64,000 nt of DNA from positions 930,001 to 994,000 of the forward strand of contig NZ_CP043959.1 of the NCBI RefSeq assembly GCF_008632955.1. Reading direction: 5' to 3'. This stretch comes from Streptomyces tendae (GTDB lineage: Bacteria; Actinomycetota; Actinomycetes; Streptomycetales; Streptomycetaceae). A program made the translations under genes and the position numbers. Below the pieces are notes generated by a model, which had not been told where the DNA came from, searched no databases, and saw nothing but the letters and a program-made list of their open reading frames with translations. Below, in pieces: positions 7,230-16,426 of this stretch (the first letter of the stretch is position 1; each line of letters opens with the position of its first letter).

Positions 7230-10200
7230 TTGCGCAGACAAGTGAAAAGAGCGTGCGCGGCCACGATCGCCACGGCGACCGCCGTCGCGCTCGCGGCGGG
7301 CATGGCCGGCCCGGCGTCGGCCGACGGGGAGGGCACGGCCGGCTCGGCGGCGAGTGCGGCCGCGCCGAAGGGCAAGCACCGGATCACCCTCATCACGGGT
7401 GACCGGGTCGCGGTGGACGCCAAGGGCCGCGTGGTGGGCCTGGAGCGGGCCGAGGGCCGGGAGCACATACCCGTCCAGGTCCGCCGCAGCGACGGCCACA
7501 CGCTGGTGATTCCGGCGGACGCCGCCCGGCTGGTCGCCACCGGCAAGCTGGACCAGCGGCTGTTCGACGTCACCGAGTTGAACAAGGCGGCGACCCGTGA
7601 CGCGCACAAGCGCGGCCTGAAGGTCATCGTCGGCTACAAGGGCGGCGCGCAGGCCGCCAAGGCCGAGGTCCGCGACGCGGGCACGGTCCGCCGGAGCCTC
7701 ACCTCGCTGAACGCCGACGCCGTGCAGACGCCGCAGGACGACACCACCGGACTGTGGGACGCGGTCACCGACGGGGACCGTACCGCCTCCGGGATCGCCC
7801 ACGTCTGGCTCGACGGGGTCCGCAAGGCGTCCCTGGACACGTCGGTGGCACAGATCGGCACCCCGAAGGCCTGGGCGGCCGGCTTCGACGGCAAGGGCGT
7901 CAGGATCGCCGTCCTGGACACCGGCGTGGACGCCAACCACCCGGACCTCAAGGGCCAGGTGACCGCGGCCAAGAACTTCACCACCGCCCCGACCACCGGG
8001 GACGTGGTCGGCCACGGCACCCACGTCGCGTCCATCGCGGCCGGCACGGGCGCCCGGTCGAAGGGCCTGTACAAGGGAGTCGCGCCCGGCGCGAAGATCC
8101 TCAACGGCAAGGTCCTCGACGACGGCGGCTTCGGTGACGACTCCGGGATCCTCGCCGGCATGGAGTGGGCGGCCGCGCAGGGCGCCGACATCGTCAACAT
8201 GAGCCTCGGCGGCATGGACACCCCGGAGGTCGACCCGCTGGAGGCCGCGGTCGACAAGCTGTCCGCCGAGAAGGGCATCCTGTTCGCCATCGCCGCCGGC
8301 AACGAGGGCCCGCAGTCGATCGGTTCGCCCGGCAGCGCGGACGCCGCCCTCACCGTCGGCGCCGTCGACGACAAGGACAAGCTCGCCGAGTTCTCCTCCA
8401 CCGGCCCGCGCGTCGGCGACGGAGCCATCAAGCCGGACGTCACCGCCCCCGGCGTGGACATCACGGCCGCCTCGGCGACGGGCAACGAGATCGCCAAGGA
8501 GGTCGGCGAGAAGCCGGCCGGGTACATGACCATCTCCGGCACGTCGATGGCCACCCCGCACGTCGCGGGCGCCGCGGCGATCCTGAAGCAGCAGCACCCG
8601 GAGTGGACCTCGGCGGAGCTGAAGGGCGCGCTCACCGGCTCCACCAAGGGCGGCAAGTACACCCCCTTCGAGCAGGGTTCGGGCCGCATCCAGGTGGACA
8701 AGGCGATCGCGCAGACCGTGATCGCCGAGCCGGTGTCGCTGAGCTTCGGGGTGCAGCAGTGGCCGCACACCGACGACAAGCCGGTCACCCGTCAGGTCAC
8801 CTACCGCAACTTCGGCACCGAGGACGTCACGCTGAAGCTGACGTCCACCGCCACCGACCCCAAGGGCAAGGCCGCGCCGGCCGGGTTCTTCACCCTCGGC
8901 GCGACCACCGTGACCGTCCCGGCGGGCGGCAGGGCCTCCGTCGACGTCACCGCCGACACCCGGCTCGGCGGCACCGTCGACGGCGCCTACTCGGCGTACG
9001 TGGTCGCCACCGGCGGCGGTCAGGCCGTGCGCACCGCCGCCGCGGTGGAGCGCGAGGTCGAGTCGTACGACCTCACACTGAAGTTCCTCGACCGGGCGGG
9101 CAAGCCGGCCTCGAACTACACGACGTTCCTGGCGGGCCTGTCCGGCCTCGCCACGGGCCGCGGCTACATGCCGTACGAGGCCGACGGTGCGGTCACCGTC
9201 CGCGTGCCCCGGGGCGGTTACGTCCTGGACGCCAGCGTCCTCGTCGGCTCCGACCCGGAGAAGTGGCGGGGCGCCGACTGGATCGCCCAGCCGAAGCTGG
9301 ACGTCACCAAGAACACCACCGTCACGGTGGACGCCCGCAAGGCCAAGCCGGTCGATGTCACCCTGCCGGTCAAGGGCGCCCGGCCCGAGTTCGCCTCGGC
9401 CGAGTACAGCCTGGGGACCGAGGACGGCTCGTCCGGATTCGGCTGGTGGCTGGACTCGTTCGCCGGCTTCCGCTCCGCCCACCTCGGCCCGCAGGTCACC
9501 GACGGCACGCTGCTCCAGCAGTGGGACGCCCACTACAGCAAGGGCGGCAAGGAGCAGTACAGCACCGTCACCGGCGGCAAGGTGAAGAAGCTGGCCACCG
9601 GCTTCACCCGGAACTACAGGGCGAAGGACTTCGCCACGGTGAAGGTCGCCATGGGCGCGGCGGCGAAGGGCAAGGAGGGCTCCGTCGGCGCGTTCGGCTG
9701 GCTGCCCGGCAGTGAGAGCGCGTCCGGCTTCGGCCAGGCGCAGAAGCTGCCCGCCACCCGCACCCTGCACCTGTCCACGGTGAACGGCGTCAAGTGGGAC
9801 CTCGACTTCGAGCAGCAGTCCGGTCACGACGCGGACGGCTGGCCCGTCTACGACGCCGGCTACCTGATCGGTGCGCGCAAGGCCTACAAGGGCGGCACGT
9901 CCTACAAGGAGACCGTCAACACGGCGGTCTTCGGTCCCCGTCTCGCGGCCGGCTACGGCGTCTTCCGCGAGGGCAACAGCCTCTACGGCATGATCCCGCT
10001 GTTCGCCGACGGCAAGGGCCACGTGGGTTCGACGGACTTCACGTCCGCCGTCACGACCCTCTACCGCAACGGCAAGAAGGTCGGCTCGCTCAAGGACCCG
10101 CTGTCCGGCTACGAGAGCTTCAAGGTCCCCTCCGGTGACGCCGCGTACCGGCTGACCGCCTCGGTCAAGCGCAGCGCCAAGCTCGCCGCCGTGTCCACCC

Positions 10201-10556
10201 GCGTCGACGCGAGCTGGACCTTCCGTTCCAAGAAGGTCTCCGGCACCAGGCAGCTGCCCGTCTCCTCCGCCCGGTTCGTCGCGGCCACGGGGCTGGACAG
10301 CAAGGTCACGGCCGGCAAGAAGGCCACCTTCCCGGTCGTCGTGGAGGGCGCCGCCAAGGGCAGGAACCTCAAGTCCCTCGCGGTGTACGTCTCCTACAAC
10401 GGCGGCAAGACCTGGAAGAAGACCACGGTCACGAAGGGGAGGATCACCGTCAAGAACCCCTCGAAGGGCAAGGCGATCTCCTTCCGCGCCAGGATCACGG
10501 ACAAGAAGGGCAACGCGTCCACGATCACGATCCACAACGCCTACTTCGGCAAGTAG
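7230..10556 (+). CDS. Large secreted S8 (subtilisin-like) serine protease
   Basis: A 1108-residue secreted protease. The signal peptide (about 1-32, ending ASA-D) is followed by a propeptide, then a subtilase catalytic domain (about 205-490) with the complete triad: Asp230 (VLDTGVDANHPDL), His262 (GHGTHVAS) and Ser439 (SGTSMATPHVAG), plus the oxyanion Asn in AAGNEGP. A C-terminal part of about 600 residues is beta-rich and Gly/Thr/Lys-rich, likely accessory or wall/substrate-binding modules, with no recognisable sorting signal. Translation probably starts at TTG 7230, with GGGGG just upstream. It is expected to degrade extracellular protein during growth on complex substrates or during development. 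Confidence 0.92.
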   Translation: MRRQVKRACAATIATATAVALAAGMAGPASADGEGTAGSAASAAAPKGKHRITLITGDRVAVDAKGRVVGLERAEGREHIPVQVRRSDGHTLVIPADAARLVATGKLDQRLFDVTELNKAATRDAHKRGLKVIVGYKGGAQAAKAEVRDAGTVRRSLTSLNADAVQTPQDDTTGLWDAVTDGDRTASGIAHVWLDGVRKASLDTSVAQIGTPKAWAAGFDGKGVRIAVLDTGVDANHPDLKGQVTAAKNFTTAPTTGDVVGHGTHVASIAAGTGARSKGLYKGVAPGAKILNGKVLDDGGFGDDSGILAGMEWAAAQGADIVNMSLGGMDTPEVDPLEAAVDKLSAEKGILFAIAAGNEGPQSIGSPGSADAALTVGAVDDKDKLAEFSSTGPRVGDGAIKPDVTAPGVDITAASATGNEIAKEVGEKPAGYMTISGTSMATPHVAGAAAILKQQHPEWTSAELKGALTGSTKGGKYTPFEQGSGRIQVDKAIAQTVIAEPVSLSFGVQQWPHTDDKPVTRQVTYRNFGTEDVTLKLTSTATDPKGKAAPAGFFTLGATTVTVPAGGRASVDVTADTRLGGTVDGAYSAYVVATGGGQAVRTAAAVEREVESYDLTLKFLDRAGKPASNYTTFLAGLSGLATGRGYMPYEADGAVTVRVPRGGYVLDASVLVGSDPEKWRGADWIAQPKLDVTKNTTVTVDARKAKPVDVTLPVKGARPEFASAEYSLGTEDGSSGFGWWLDSFAGFRSAHLGPQVTDGTLLQQWDAHYSKGGKEQYSTVTGGKVKKLATGFTRNYRAKDFATVKVAMGAAAKGKEGSVGAFGWLPGSESASGFGQAQKLPATRTLHLSTVNGVKWDLDFEQQSGHDADGWPVYDAGYLIGARKAYKGGTSYKETVNTAVFGPRLAAGYGVFREGNSLYGMIPLFADGKGHVGSTDFTSAVTTLYRNGKKVGSLKDPLSGYESFKVPSGDAAYRLTASVKRSAKLAAVSTRVDASWTFRSKKVSGTRQLPVSSARFVAATGLDSKVTAGKKATFPVVVEGAAKGRNLKSLAVYVSYNGGKTWKKTTVTKGRITVKNPSKGKAISFRARITDKKGNASTITIHNAYFGK

Positions 10557-10595
10557 GCCCCGGACCCGGCGCCCGACGCGGCGCACGGGTCACGG

Positions 10596-10632
10596 ACGGC
10601 CCGCGGGAAGCGACGCGCTTCCCGCGGGCCGT
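10596..10632. terminator. Perfect 17-bp stem terminator
   Basis: The arm 10596-10612 (ACGGCCCGCGGGAAGCG) pairs perfectly with 10616-10632 around a 3-base loop. It lies between the convergent protease and MmyB-type regulator genes and can serve both strands. Confidence 0.85.
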
Positions 10633-10641
10633 TCCCGTCCC

Positions 10642-11556
10642 TCAGCCGGCCGCCGTCCGTGTCCCCGACGGCAGCGCGTCCGCGTTCCAGCTGCCCAGCA
10701 GGCGCAACGCCTCGGCCGACGCCGACCCGGCCTCCGCGAAGTACGTGACCAGCGACTGCTCCGCCTCGCCGGCCGGGCGGAACGACTCCCACAGCAGCGT
10801 CAGTTCACCGACCAGCGGGTGTCGCAGGCGCTTGACGCCGTGGCTCTTCTCCTTGACGTCGTGCCGGGCCCACAGCCTGCGGAACTCCTCGCTCTTCACC
10901 GACAGTTCCCCGACCAGCGAGGACAGCAGGGGGTCGTCGGGCCGCAGGCCCGCGTCCATGCGCAGGTAGGCGACCATGTCGCAGGCCTTCTGGTCCCACT
11001 CCACGAACAGGTCCCGGTAGCCCGGGTCGAGGAAGACCAGCCGGGCCCAGTTCCGCTCCTGCGCCGGCAGTCTGCCCCAGTCCCCGAAGAGCGCGGCGGC
11101 CATCCGGTTCCAGGCGAGGATCTCCGAACGCCGCCCCACCACGTACGCCGGGACCGTCTCCATGGCGTCCAGCAGCTGCCGCAGCGCCGGGCGGGCCTGC
11201 CGGTTGCGGGGCGCCGGCCGCTTCCGGTGCCGGCCGGGCCGCGCGAGGTTCGTCAGGTGCGCCTGCTCGGCGTCGCTCAGCCGCAGCGCGCGGGCGATCG
11301 CGTCCAGCACCTCCGCCGAGACGTTCCGTCCGTTGCCCTGCTCCAGGCGCGTGTAGTACGCCACGGACACCCCGGCGAGCTGGGCCAGCTCCTCCCGGCG
11401 CAGGCCCGGCACCCTGCGGTGCCGCCCGACGTCCGGCAGGCCCACGTCCTCCGGCTTCAGGCGCGCCCGGCGGGTGCGCAGGAACTCGCTCAGCTCGGCA
11501 CGCGGGTCCAGGCCGCGGCCCGGGGCGCCGGCCGGCTCGCCGGTCTGCTCGTCCAT
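10642..11556 (-). CDS. XRE-family regulator with MmyB-like ligand domain
   Basis: A 304-residue cytoplasmic transcription factor. It has an N-terminal Xre helix-turn-helix (about 25-95; [21 protein letters not shown] is the recognition region) and a C-terminal MmyB-like PAS-type domain (about 115-290; containing [13 protein letters not shown] and [12 protein letters not shown]). In actinomycetes this architecture is usually encoded divergently from a dehydrogenase or reductase that it represses. That is the arrangement here, with an alcohol dehydrogenase starting 178 bp away and GTACGCAC half-sites between them. The ATG at 11556 gives the usual length; longer open frame upstream crosses the operator and is not supported. 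Confidence 0.88.
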   Translation of the reverse strand: MDEQTGEPAGAPGRGLDPRAELSEFLRTRRARLKPEDVGLPDVGRHRRVPGLRREELAQLAGVSVAYYTRLEQGNGRNVSAEVLDAIARALRLSDAEQAHLTNLARPGRHRKRPAPRNRQARPALRQLLDAMETVPAYVVGRRSEILAWNRMAAALFGDWGRLPAQERNWARLVFLDPGYRDLFVEWDQKACDMVAYLRMDAGLRPDDPLLSSLVGELSVKSEEFRRLWARHDVKEKSHGVKRLRHPLVGELTLLWESFRPAGEAEQSLVTYFAEAGSASAEALRLLGSWNADALPSGTRTAAG

Positions 11557-11575
11557 GTGTCCATGGTGCCCGTTC

Positions 11576-11623
11576 GTACGCACGTCAGCCTGTCCCCGCC
11601 AGTGGTACGCACAGCGTGCGTAC
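11576..11623. promoter_or_regulatory. Operator cluster in the regulator/dehydrogenase divergent promoter
   Basis: GTACGCAC-AGC-GTGCGTAC (11605-11623) is a perfect 8-bp inverted repeat with a 3-bp spacer. A third copy of the half-site GTACGCAC lies at 11576-11583, 29 bp before the first. Three identical half-sites in a divergent promoter strongly suggest the binding site of the adjacent MmyB-type regulator. Confidence 0.65.
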
Positions 11624-11734
11624 GAAACCAGGAAGTCTGGGTACGCGCCGTCCGTTGTCGCAGGCTGGACCCCGTGCGGGCCCGGGCGGAGCAAGGACCG
11701 GGCCGCACGCCCCCTTGAGGAGGAGAAACTTCGT

Positions 11735-12775
11735 ATGACCACTGTCGCCGCGTACGCCGCGCCCGCCGCGAAGGCGCCCCTGGAGCGCACGACCATCGAA
11801 CGGCGCGCGGTGCGCGAGCACGACGTGCTGATCGACATCAAGTTCGCCGGGATCTGCCACTCGGACATCCACCAGGTCCGTGAGGGGTGGGGCGAGGCGA
11901 TCTTCCCGATGGTCCCCGGCCATGAGATAGCGGGCGTCGTGTCCGAGGTCGGCCCCGGCGTGACCCGGTTCAAGGTCGGCGACCGGGTGGGTGTCGGCTG
12001 CATGGTCGACTCCTGCCGCGAGTGCGAGATGTGCCGGGCCGGCAAGGAGCAGTACTGCGTCCAGGGCCAGACCCCGACGTACAACGGCATCGGCCGGGAC
12101 GGCGAGCCCACCTACGGCGGCTACTCCGAGAAGGTCGTCGTCGACGAGAACTTCGTCGTGCGCATCCCGGACGGCCTCGCCCTCGACGTCGCCGCGCCGC
12201 TGCTGTGCGCCGGGATCACGCTGTACTCCCCGCTGAAGCGCTTCGGCGCCGGACCGGGCCGCAAGGTCGCGATCGTCGGCATGGGCGGCCTGGGCCACAT
12301 GGGCGTCAAGCTCGCGCACGCGATGGGCGCCGAGGTGACGGTGCTGTCGCAGTCCCTGCGCAAGAAGGACGACGGGCTGCGGCTGGGTGCCGACCACTAC
12401 TACGCCACCAGCGACCCGAAGACCTTCGAGGAGCTGCGGGGCTCCTTCGACCTGATCGTGTCGACCGTGTCGGCCCCGCTGGACTTCGGCGCGTACCTGT
12501 CGCTGCTCAAGCCCGAGGGCACCCTGGCGAACGTCGGCGCCCCCGAGGAGCCGGTGTCCCTCAACCTGTTCTCGCTGATCGGCGGCGGCCGGTCGCTGGC
12601 CGGCTCGATGATCGGCGGCATCGCCGAGACCCAGGAGACGCTGGACTTCTGCGCCGAGCACGGCATCGGCGCGGAGATCGAACTGATCGCCGCGTCCGAG
12701 ATCAACGAGGCCTACGAGCGCGTCGAGAACAGTGACGTCCGCTACCGCTTCGTGATCGACACGGCGACGATCTGA
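11735..12775 (+). CDS. Zinc-dependent NAD(P) alcohol dehydrogenase (cinnamyl-alcohol type)
   Basis: A 346-residue medium-chain dehydrogenase that should interconvert aldehydes and alcohols. Catalytic zinc ligands are Cys41 (GICHSD) and His63-Glu64 (GHE). The structural zinc site is Cys94, Cys97, Cys100 and Cys108. The Rossmann fingerprint is [11 protein letters not shown]. Overall it resembles YahK/cinnamyl-alcohol dehydrogenases, which prefer NADPH. The ATG at 11735 follows AGGAGGAG. It is probably repressed by the divergently encoded regulator and induced by reactive aldehydes or a related signal, but the inducer is not deducible. Confidence 0.92.
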   Translation: MTTVAAYAAPAAKAPLERTTIERRAVREHDVLIDIKFAGICHSDIHQVREGWGEAIFPMVPGHEIAGVVSEVGPGVTRFKVGDRVGVGCMVDSCRECEMCRAGKEQYCVQGQTPTYNGIGRDGEPTYGGYSEKVVVDENFVVRIPDGLALDVAAPLLCAGITLYSPLKRFGAGPGRKVAIVGMGGLGHMGVKLAHAMGAEVTVLSQSLRKKDDGLRLGADHYYATSDPKTFEELRGSFDLIVSTVSAPLDFGAYLSLLKPEGTLANVGAPEEPVSLNLFSLIGGGRSLAGSMIGGIAETQETLDFCAEHGIGAEIELIAASEINEAYERVENSDVRYRFVIDTATI

Positions 12776-13106
12776 GCGGTGCGCCGCCGCGAGGCGGCCT
12801 GGCCGGCGGTCCGCCCCACGCCCGACGCGCGGAGCGGACCGCCGTCGCGGTTCCCATCGGGGCCGGCGGACCCGGGTGGCGGCGCTGTGCGGCCGTCCCA
12901 TGCCCCGGATGACGGAGGCGGTCGGCCTCCTGCTCCGGTGCGGCCGGCGCGTTGTGCGGTGTCGGCGCGGGACGGGCACGTCCGTGGCCCGACGCCGTGG
13001 GTACGGGTTCCCGGGGGCCGCGGGCACGGGACCCGCGGGCCATGGATACCGGGCCCGTGGGCCGTGGCGGGCGAGGCGCCCAGGGACGCCCCGCCCGGCC
13101 CCGGGG
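12776..13106. other. Intergenic region after the alcohol dehydrogenase
   Basis: A 331-bp GC-rich stretch between convergent genes. Open frames here lack ribosome binding sites and normal codon use. It contains the hairpin at 12805-12843 and a weaker hairpin GCCGCC/GGCGGC just before it. No other feature recognised. Confidence 0.55.
12805..12843 (+). terminator. Terminator-like hairpin after the alcohol dehydrogenase
   Basis: GGCGGTCCGC (12805-12814) and GCGGACCGCC (12834-12843) are perfect 10-bp complements around a 19-base loop, shortly after the dehydrogenase stop. Confidence 0.6.
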
Positions 13107-13793
13107 TCAGGCTGGGTCGTCGTACTCCACGTAGAGAGGGCTGGCGACGAGCAGGCCCGGTCCGTCGGTGGCGGTGAAGCCGGTGGTGACGCGGGCGTAA
13201 CCCCGCATCGACGCCGCCATCTCCGGATGCGTCTGCGCGTCGATGCGGGCCAGCAGCCCGCGCAGCGCGGTGACGAGCGAGGGGCGCCGGCCGTCCGGTC
13301 CGGCGCCGAGGTCGTCGGAGAGGGCGGCGAGCAGCGCCCCGGGCGCGCTGGCGTCGGAGCCGAGGAGATCGCGCACCAGGGCGCCGGACTCCATGGTCTT
13401 GTCGGTGACGCGCGGCAGCGGCCTCGCGATCAGGTGCTCGCGGGAGCCGTGCAGCAGCAGCCGGACGGGCTGATCCGCCGCGGGGGCGTCCGCGAAGAAC
13501 ACCATGGAGGGGTCCGCTCCCTCCAGCACGAAGTAGTTGAGCGGGGCCTCGAAGGCGATCCACTGCCCCGGCCGCGTCCCCGACTCCGTGTACCAGCGCG
13601 CCGACTCCTGGACCCGGCGCACCACCCGCAGCAGATGCCTGCCCCACAGGTCGGACGCGGGACCGGGCGACGGGTCGACCTCCATTCCGCCGAACGGCGT
13701 GGAGACGCTGACCCGCTGCCGGGGCCAGGCGGACCGCAGTCCGGGCAGAAACTGCGAGAGTTTCCGGTCGGACAGGTAGATGACTTCCTGCAC
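13107..13793 (-). CDS. Hypothetical protein downstream of the IF2N-kinase
   Basis: A 228-residue soluble protein with no signal peptide or membrane segment. I placed the start at GTG 13793, preceded by GGAG at 5-base spacing, giving an N-terminus VQEVIYLSDRKLSQFLPGL. That opening loosely resembles proteins I remember as the DUF7019 family, but I cannot confirm membership. Other visible segments are WIAFEAPLNYFVLEG and LLLHGSREHLI. It follows the Ser/Thr kinase by 91 bp on the same strand and may be co-transcribed, so it could be a kinase substrate or effector. Function unknown. Confidence 0.7.
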   Translation of the reverse strand: MQEVIYLSDRKLSQFLPGLRSAWPRQRVSVSTPFGGMEVDPSPGPASDLWGRHLLRVVRRVQESARWYTESGTRPGQWIAFEAPLNYFVLEGADPSMVFFADAPAADQPVRLLLHGSREHLIARPLPRVTDKTMESGALVRDLLGSDASAPGALLAALSDDLGAGPDGRRPSLVTALRGLLARIDAQTHPEMAASMRGYARVTTGFTATDGPGLLVASPLYVEYDDPA

Positions 13794-13884
13794 TCTTGCT
13801 CCGTTCGTCGGAAGCCGACGGGGGGTGTTACGTCGTGGCGTGGCGGCGGGGACGGCCGCCACGAGGAGGTCACGGCGGGCCGTG

Positions 13885-15048
13885 TCACACGTCCTGGAGG
13901 CCGAGGAACTCGAAGGCCGCCGGCGGCAGCAGCTCCGACGGCCGGTACATCCCGTCCGGGCCCGGTTCCATGTCCCGCGCGAGCCGGTCCAGCAGCTCAC
14001 CCAGCTCCGGGCGCCCGGCGGGGTCCCGGCGCAGGCACGGCGCGACGACGTCCACGAACGCCTCCGGTACGCCGCTGAGGTCGGGTGCCTCGGTCTGCAT
14101 GCGGATCATCGTGCGGACGGGGTCGCCGCCCGGATAGGGGCTGTGCCCGGACGCGGCGAAGACCAGCACGGCGCCCAGCGCGTACACGTCGCTGGCGGGC
14201 GTCACCTTCCGGGCGTCCAAGGCTTGCTCGGGCGACATGTAGGCGGGGGTGCCGAGGGTGGCGTGGGCGACCGTCAGCTTGCTGGCCGCGGCGGCGGCCG
14301 CCAGGGCCAGCCCGAAGTCGATCACGCGCAGGCCGTCGACGCCCACCAGCACGTTGGACGGCTTGAGATCACGGTGCACGATCGCCGCGGCGTGCACCGA
14401 CCGGAGCGCCTCGACCAATTGGGCGGCCGCCCAGCGCAGCGCCTTCAGGGGCAGCGGCCCGCACGCGTCCACGAGGTCCCTCAGGGAGGGCGCCGAGACG
14501 TACGCCGTGGCCAGCCAGGGGATGTCCCCGCCGGTGTCCGCGTCCACGACGGGGGGCGCGTAGAACCCGTTCACGCCCCGCGCCGCGGCGACCTCCCGCT
14601 GGAAGCGCCTGCGGAACTCCGGGTCGTCGGCCAGCTCCTCCTTGACTACCTTGACGGCGAGCAGCCGTCCGGCCGGGGACTGGCCGAGGAACACCCTGCC
14701 CATCGAGCCGCTGCCGATCCGCCGCAGCACGGTGTACGGCCCGACCCGGCGCGGGTCGAAGGGCTGCAGCGGCTTCCAGCGGGACGTGGGGTCCCACTCG
14801 TGGTGCTGCGGGCGCAGCACCGAACCGGCCGGCGGCGGTCCGGGACAGGACCGGGGCTCCGACGCGCGCTGCTCCGGCATGCGCTCCTGCACGGCGCTCA
14901 GCGCGTCGATCAACTCCCGCACCACCGGCGCCTCGATCGTGGCCGACGCCGACCGCACGAGGTGGCCCAGTTCGGTCATCTTGTCCAGGACGACCTTGCT
15001 GTCGACCCCGACCTTCTTGGCCAGTTCGTAGACCCGTACGTTCGCCAC
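13885..15048 (-). CDS. Ser/Thr protein kinase with an N-terminal IF-2-like (IF2_N) domain
   Basis: A 387-residue protein with two parts. Residues 1-46 ([19 protein letters not shown]... then [16 protein letters not shown]) are almost the N-terminal domain of actinobacterial translation initiation factor IF-2. From about residue 100 there is a Hanks-type kinase: glycine loop IGSGSMG, VAIK-like lysine in LAVKVVKEE, catalytic [10 protein letters not shown], a DFG motif (IDFGLA) and [10 protein letters not shown], so it should be active. There is no transmembrane segment or extracellular sensor, unlike PknB. The start is GTG 15048 with GAGGAG upstream. The fusion hints at ribosome- or RNA-linked signalling, which is inference only. 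Confidence 0.88.
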   Translation of the reverse strand: MANVRVYELAKKVGVDSKVVLDKMTELGHLVRSASATIEAPVVRELIDALSAVQERMPEQRASEPRSCPGPPPAGSVLRPQHHEWDPTSRWKPLQPFDPRRVGPYTVLRRIGSGSMGRVFLGQSPAGRLLAVKVVKEELADDPEFRRRFQREVAAARGVNGFYAPPVVDADTGGDIPWLATAYVSAPSLRDLVDACGPLPLKALRWAAAQLVEALRSVHAAAIVHRDLKPSNVLVGVDGLRVIDFGLALAAAAAASKLTVAHATLGTPAYMSPEQALDARKVTPASDVYALGAVLVFAASGHSPYPGGDPVRTMIRMQTEAPDLSGVPEAFVDVVAPCLRRDPAGRPELGELLDRLARDMEPGPDGMYRPSELLPPAAFEFLGLQDV

Positions 15049-15156
15049 ATCCGACTCCTCGACCCGAGGCCGGCGCCGACCTCGCAGGGGTCAAGAATAT
15101 GGGTGCGGACGGGGCAATATCCGGACAAACGCCGGGGCGTCGCGCGGGTGTTGACG

Positions 15157-16275
15157 TCAGTGCGGCAGCGTGGCCGGGCTGCCGCCGTTCGCCTCGTAGC
15201 CGGCGACGGCCATCGCGCGGTAGACCGCGAACTCGGCCGCCGGGTCGGCGGAGAGGGTCCACGGCAGGGCGCCCACATGGCCGTCGACGTGTATGAGCTG
15301 GTTCATCGCCTCGGCCCAGCGCTCGGCGCGGACCAGGAAGAACACCAGCATGTGGCGCACGTGCGCCAGCATCGGGTCGTCGGGACGGGCCGAGTGCACC
15401 GCGTGCAGCGCGCCGTGGATCGCCCTGGTGACGACCTCGCTCTGGTAGAAGCCGGAGACCAGATTCACCTCCGGGAGGTGCTCGAACACAGCGAACAGCG
15501 GCATGGCGGCCAGCAGGGACCCCTGCGGCGCCCGCGCCGCCGCGGCCTCCGCGAACGCGTACGCCTCGTCCCGCGAGCCGTGCCACTTCTCGCACCAGTA
15601 GTGCAGCGCGGCCAGGTGCGCGCCCATGTGCGCCGGGGCGCGGTCCAGGATCTTCAGCCAGACCTGCTCGAACTCCTGCCGGGGATAACCGAGCCCGCGG
15701 GCCGCGGACAGCTCCACGATGTACGGCACCGGGTCGCCGGGGGCCAGCAGCGCCGCCTCGCCGCACGCCGCCTTCGCCTCCTCCATGATGATCCGGAACT
15801 CGTCCGTGCCGGGCGCCGCCGTGCGCCACGCCTGCTGCACCAGGAACTCGGCGTGCACCGCGGCACCGCCCGCGTCCTTCGGGGCCTCCGTGCGCCACAC
15901 CCGCAGCCACTGGCCGCCCGGCGCCTCGGAGACACCGCCGGGCCGCTGCGCCAGCTCCAGGGACGCGGCACCCGCGAACGCCTGGATCCGCTGCCAGCGC
16001 GTCTCGCCGTCCGCCGCCGTGCCGGCCAGCAACTGCTGCGCCGCGCGGTAGTCCTGGGTGCGCTGCACCACGTCCAGCACGTCCAGCAGGTCCTGGTCGG
16101 GTCCGGGCATGCGGACGTCCAGCTCCTCCTGGAGCGCGAAGCCGTAGTTCGCCGGGTCCGCCGCGTCCGGGTGGCCGGGCGGAACCAGGCCCACCGCGCC
16201 GCGCCGGCGCCTGAGGAACGGCGTCACCACGACGAACAGCATGACGAGCGCGATCAGCACCCACAGAATCTCCAT
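15157..16275 (-). CDS. Membrane-anchored tetratricopeptide-like hypothetical protein
   Basis: A 372-residue protein with an N-terminal membrane helix (ILWVLIALVMLFVVVTPFL, about 3-21) followed by RRRR, so the bulk is cytoplasmic. The rest is alpha-helical with Ala-rich pairs of helices that look TPR-like; no catalytic motif is apparent. I used the ATG at 16275 (MEILWVL) instead of an in-frame start 21 bases upstream because it places the helix at the very N-terminus. It is upstream of the IF2N-kinase on the same strand (108-bp gap) and divergent from the cystathionine synthase gene. Function unknown. Confidence 0.72.
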   Translation of the reverse strand: MEILWVLIALVMLFVVVTPFLRRRRGAVGLVPPGHPDAADPANYGFALQEELDVRMPGPDQDLLDVLDVVQRTQDYRAAQQLLAGTAADGETRWQRIQAFAGAASLELAQRPGGVSEAPGGQWLRVWRTEAPKDAGGAAVHAEFLVQQAWRTAAPGTDEFRIIMEEAKAACGEAALLAPGDPVPYIVELSAARGLGYPRQEFEQVWLKILDRAPAHMGAHLAALHYWCEKWHGSRDEAYAFAEAAAARAPQGSLLAAMPLFAVFEHLPEVNLVSGFYQSEVVTRAIHGALHAVHSARPDDPMLAHVRHMLVFFLVRAERWAEAMNQLIHVDGHVGALPWTLSADPAAEFAVYRAMAVAGYEANGGSPATLPH

Positions 16276-16426
16276 GCCACAAGCGAACCAGACCACGCCG
16301 CCCGATGGCCAACCCGGTGCCCGAACCTGTGGAAAAACCCCCGCATCCGCCCTCCGGCCCGCCCCGCAGCCCCGCCCGGCAGGCCGCGGACGTCATCACC
16401 CCGCAGCGCGCACTACCCTCGGGCCC

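Noticed and set aside
7218..10586. Very long minus-strand open frame opposite the subtilase
   Set aside because: Its composition is that of an antisense shadow in high-GC DNA; the plus strand encodes a complete subtilase with signal peptide and catalytic triad.
12876..14078. 400-codon plus-strand frame between the dehydrogenase and the kinase
   Set aside because: Arg/Gly-rich shadow without binding site or motif; the minus-strand gene 13107-13793 has proper signals.
16276..16426. S-adenosylmethionine riboswitch before the cystathionine gene
   Set aside because: The gene appears to be leaderless, and no conserved riboswitch stem or core was recognised.
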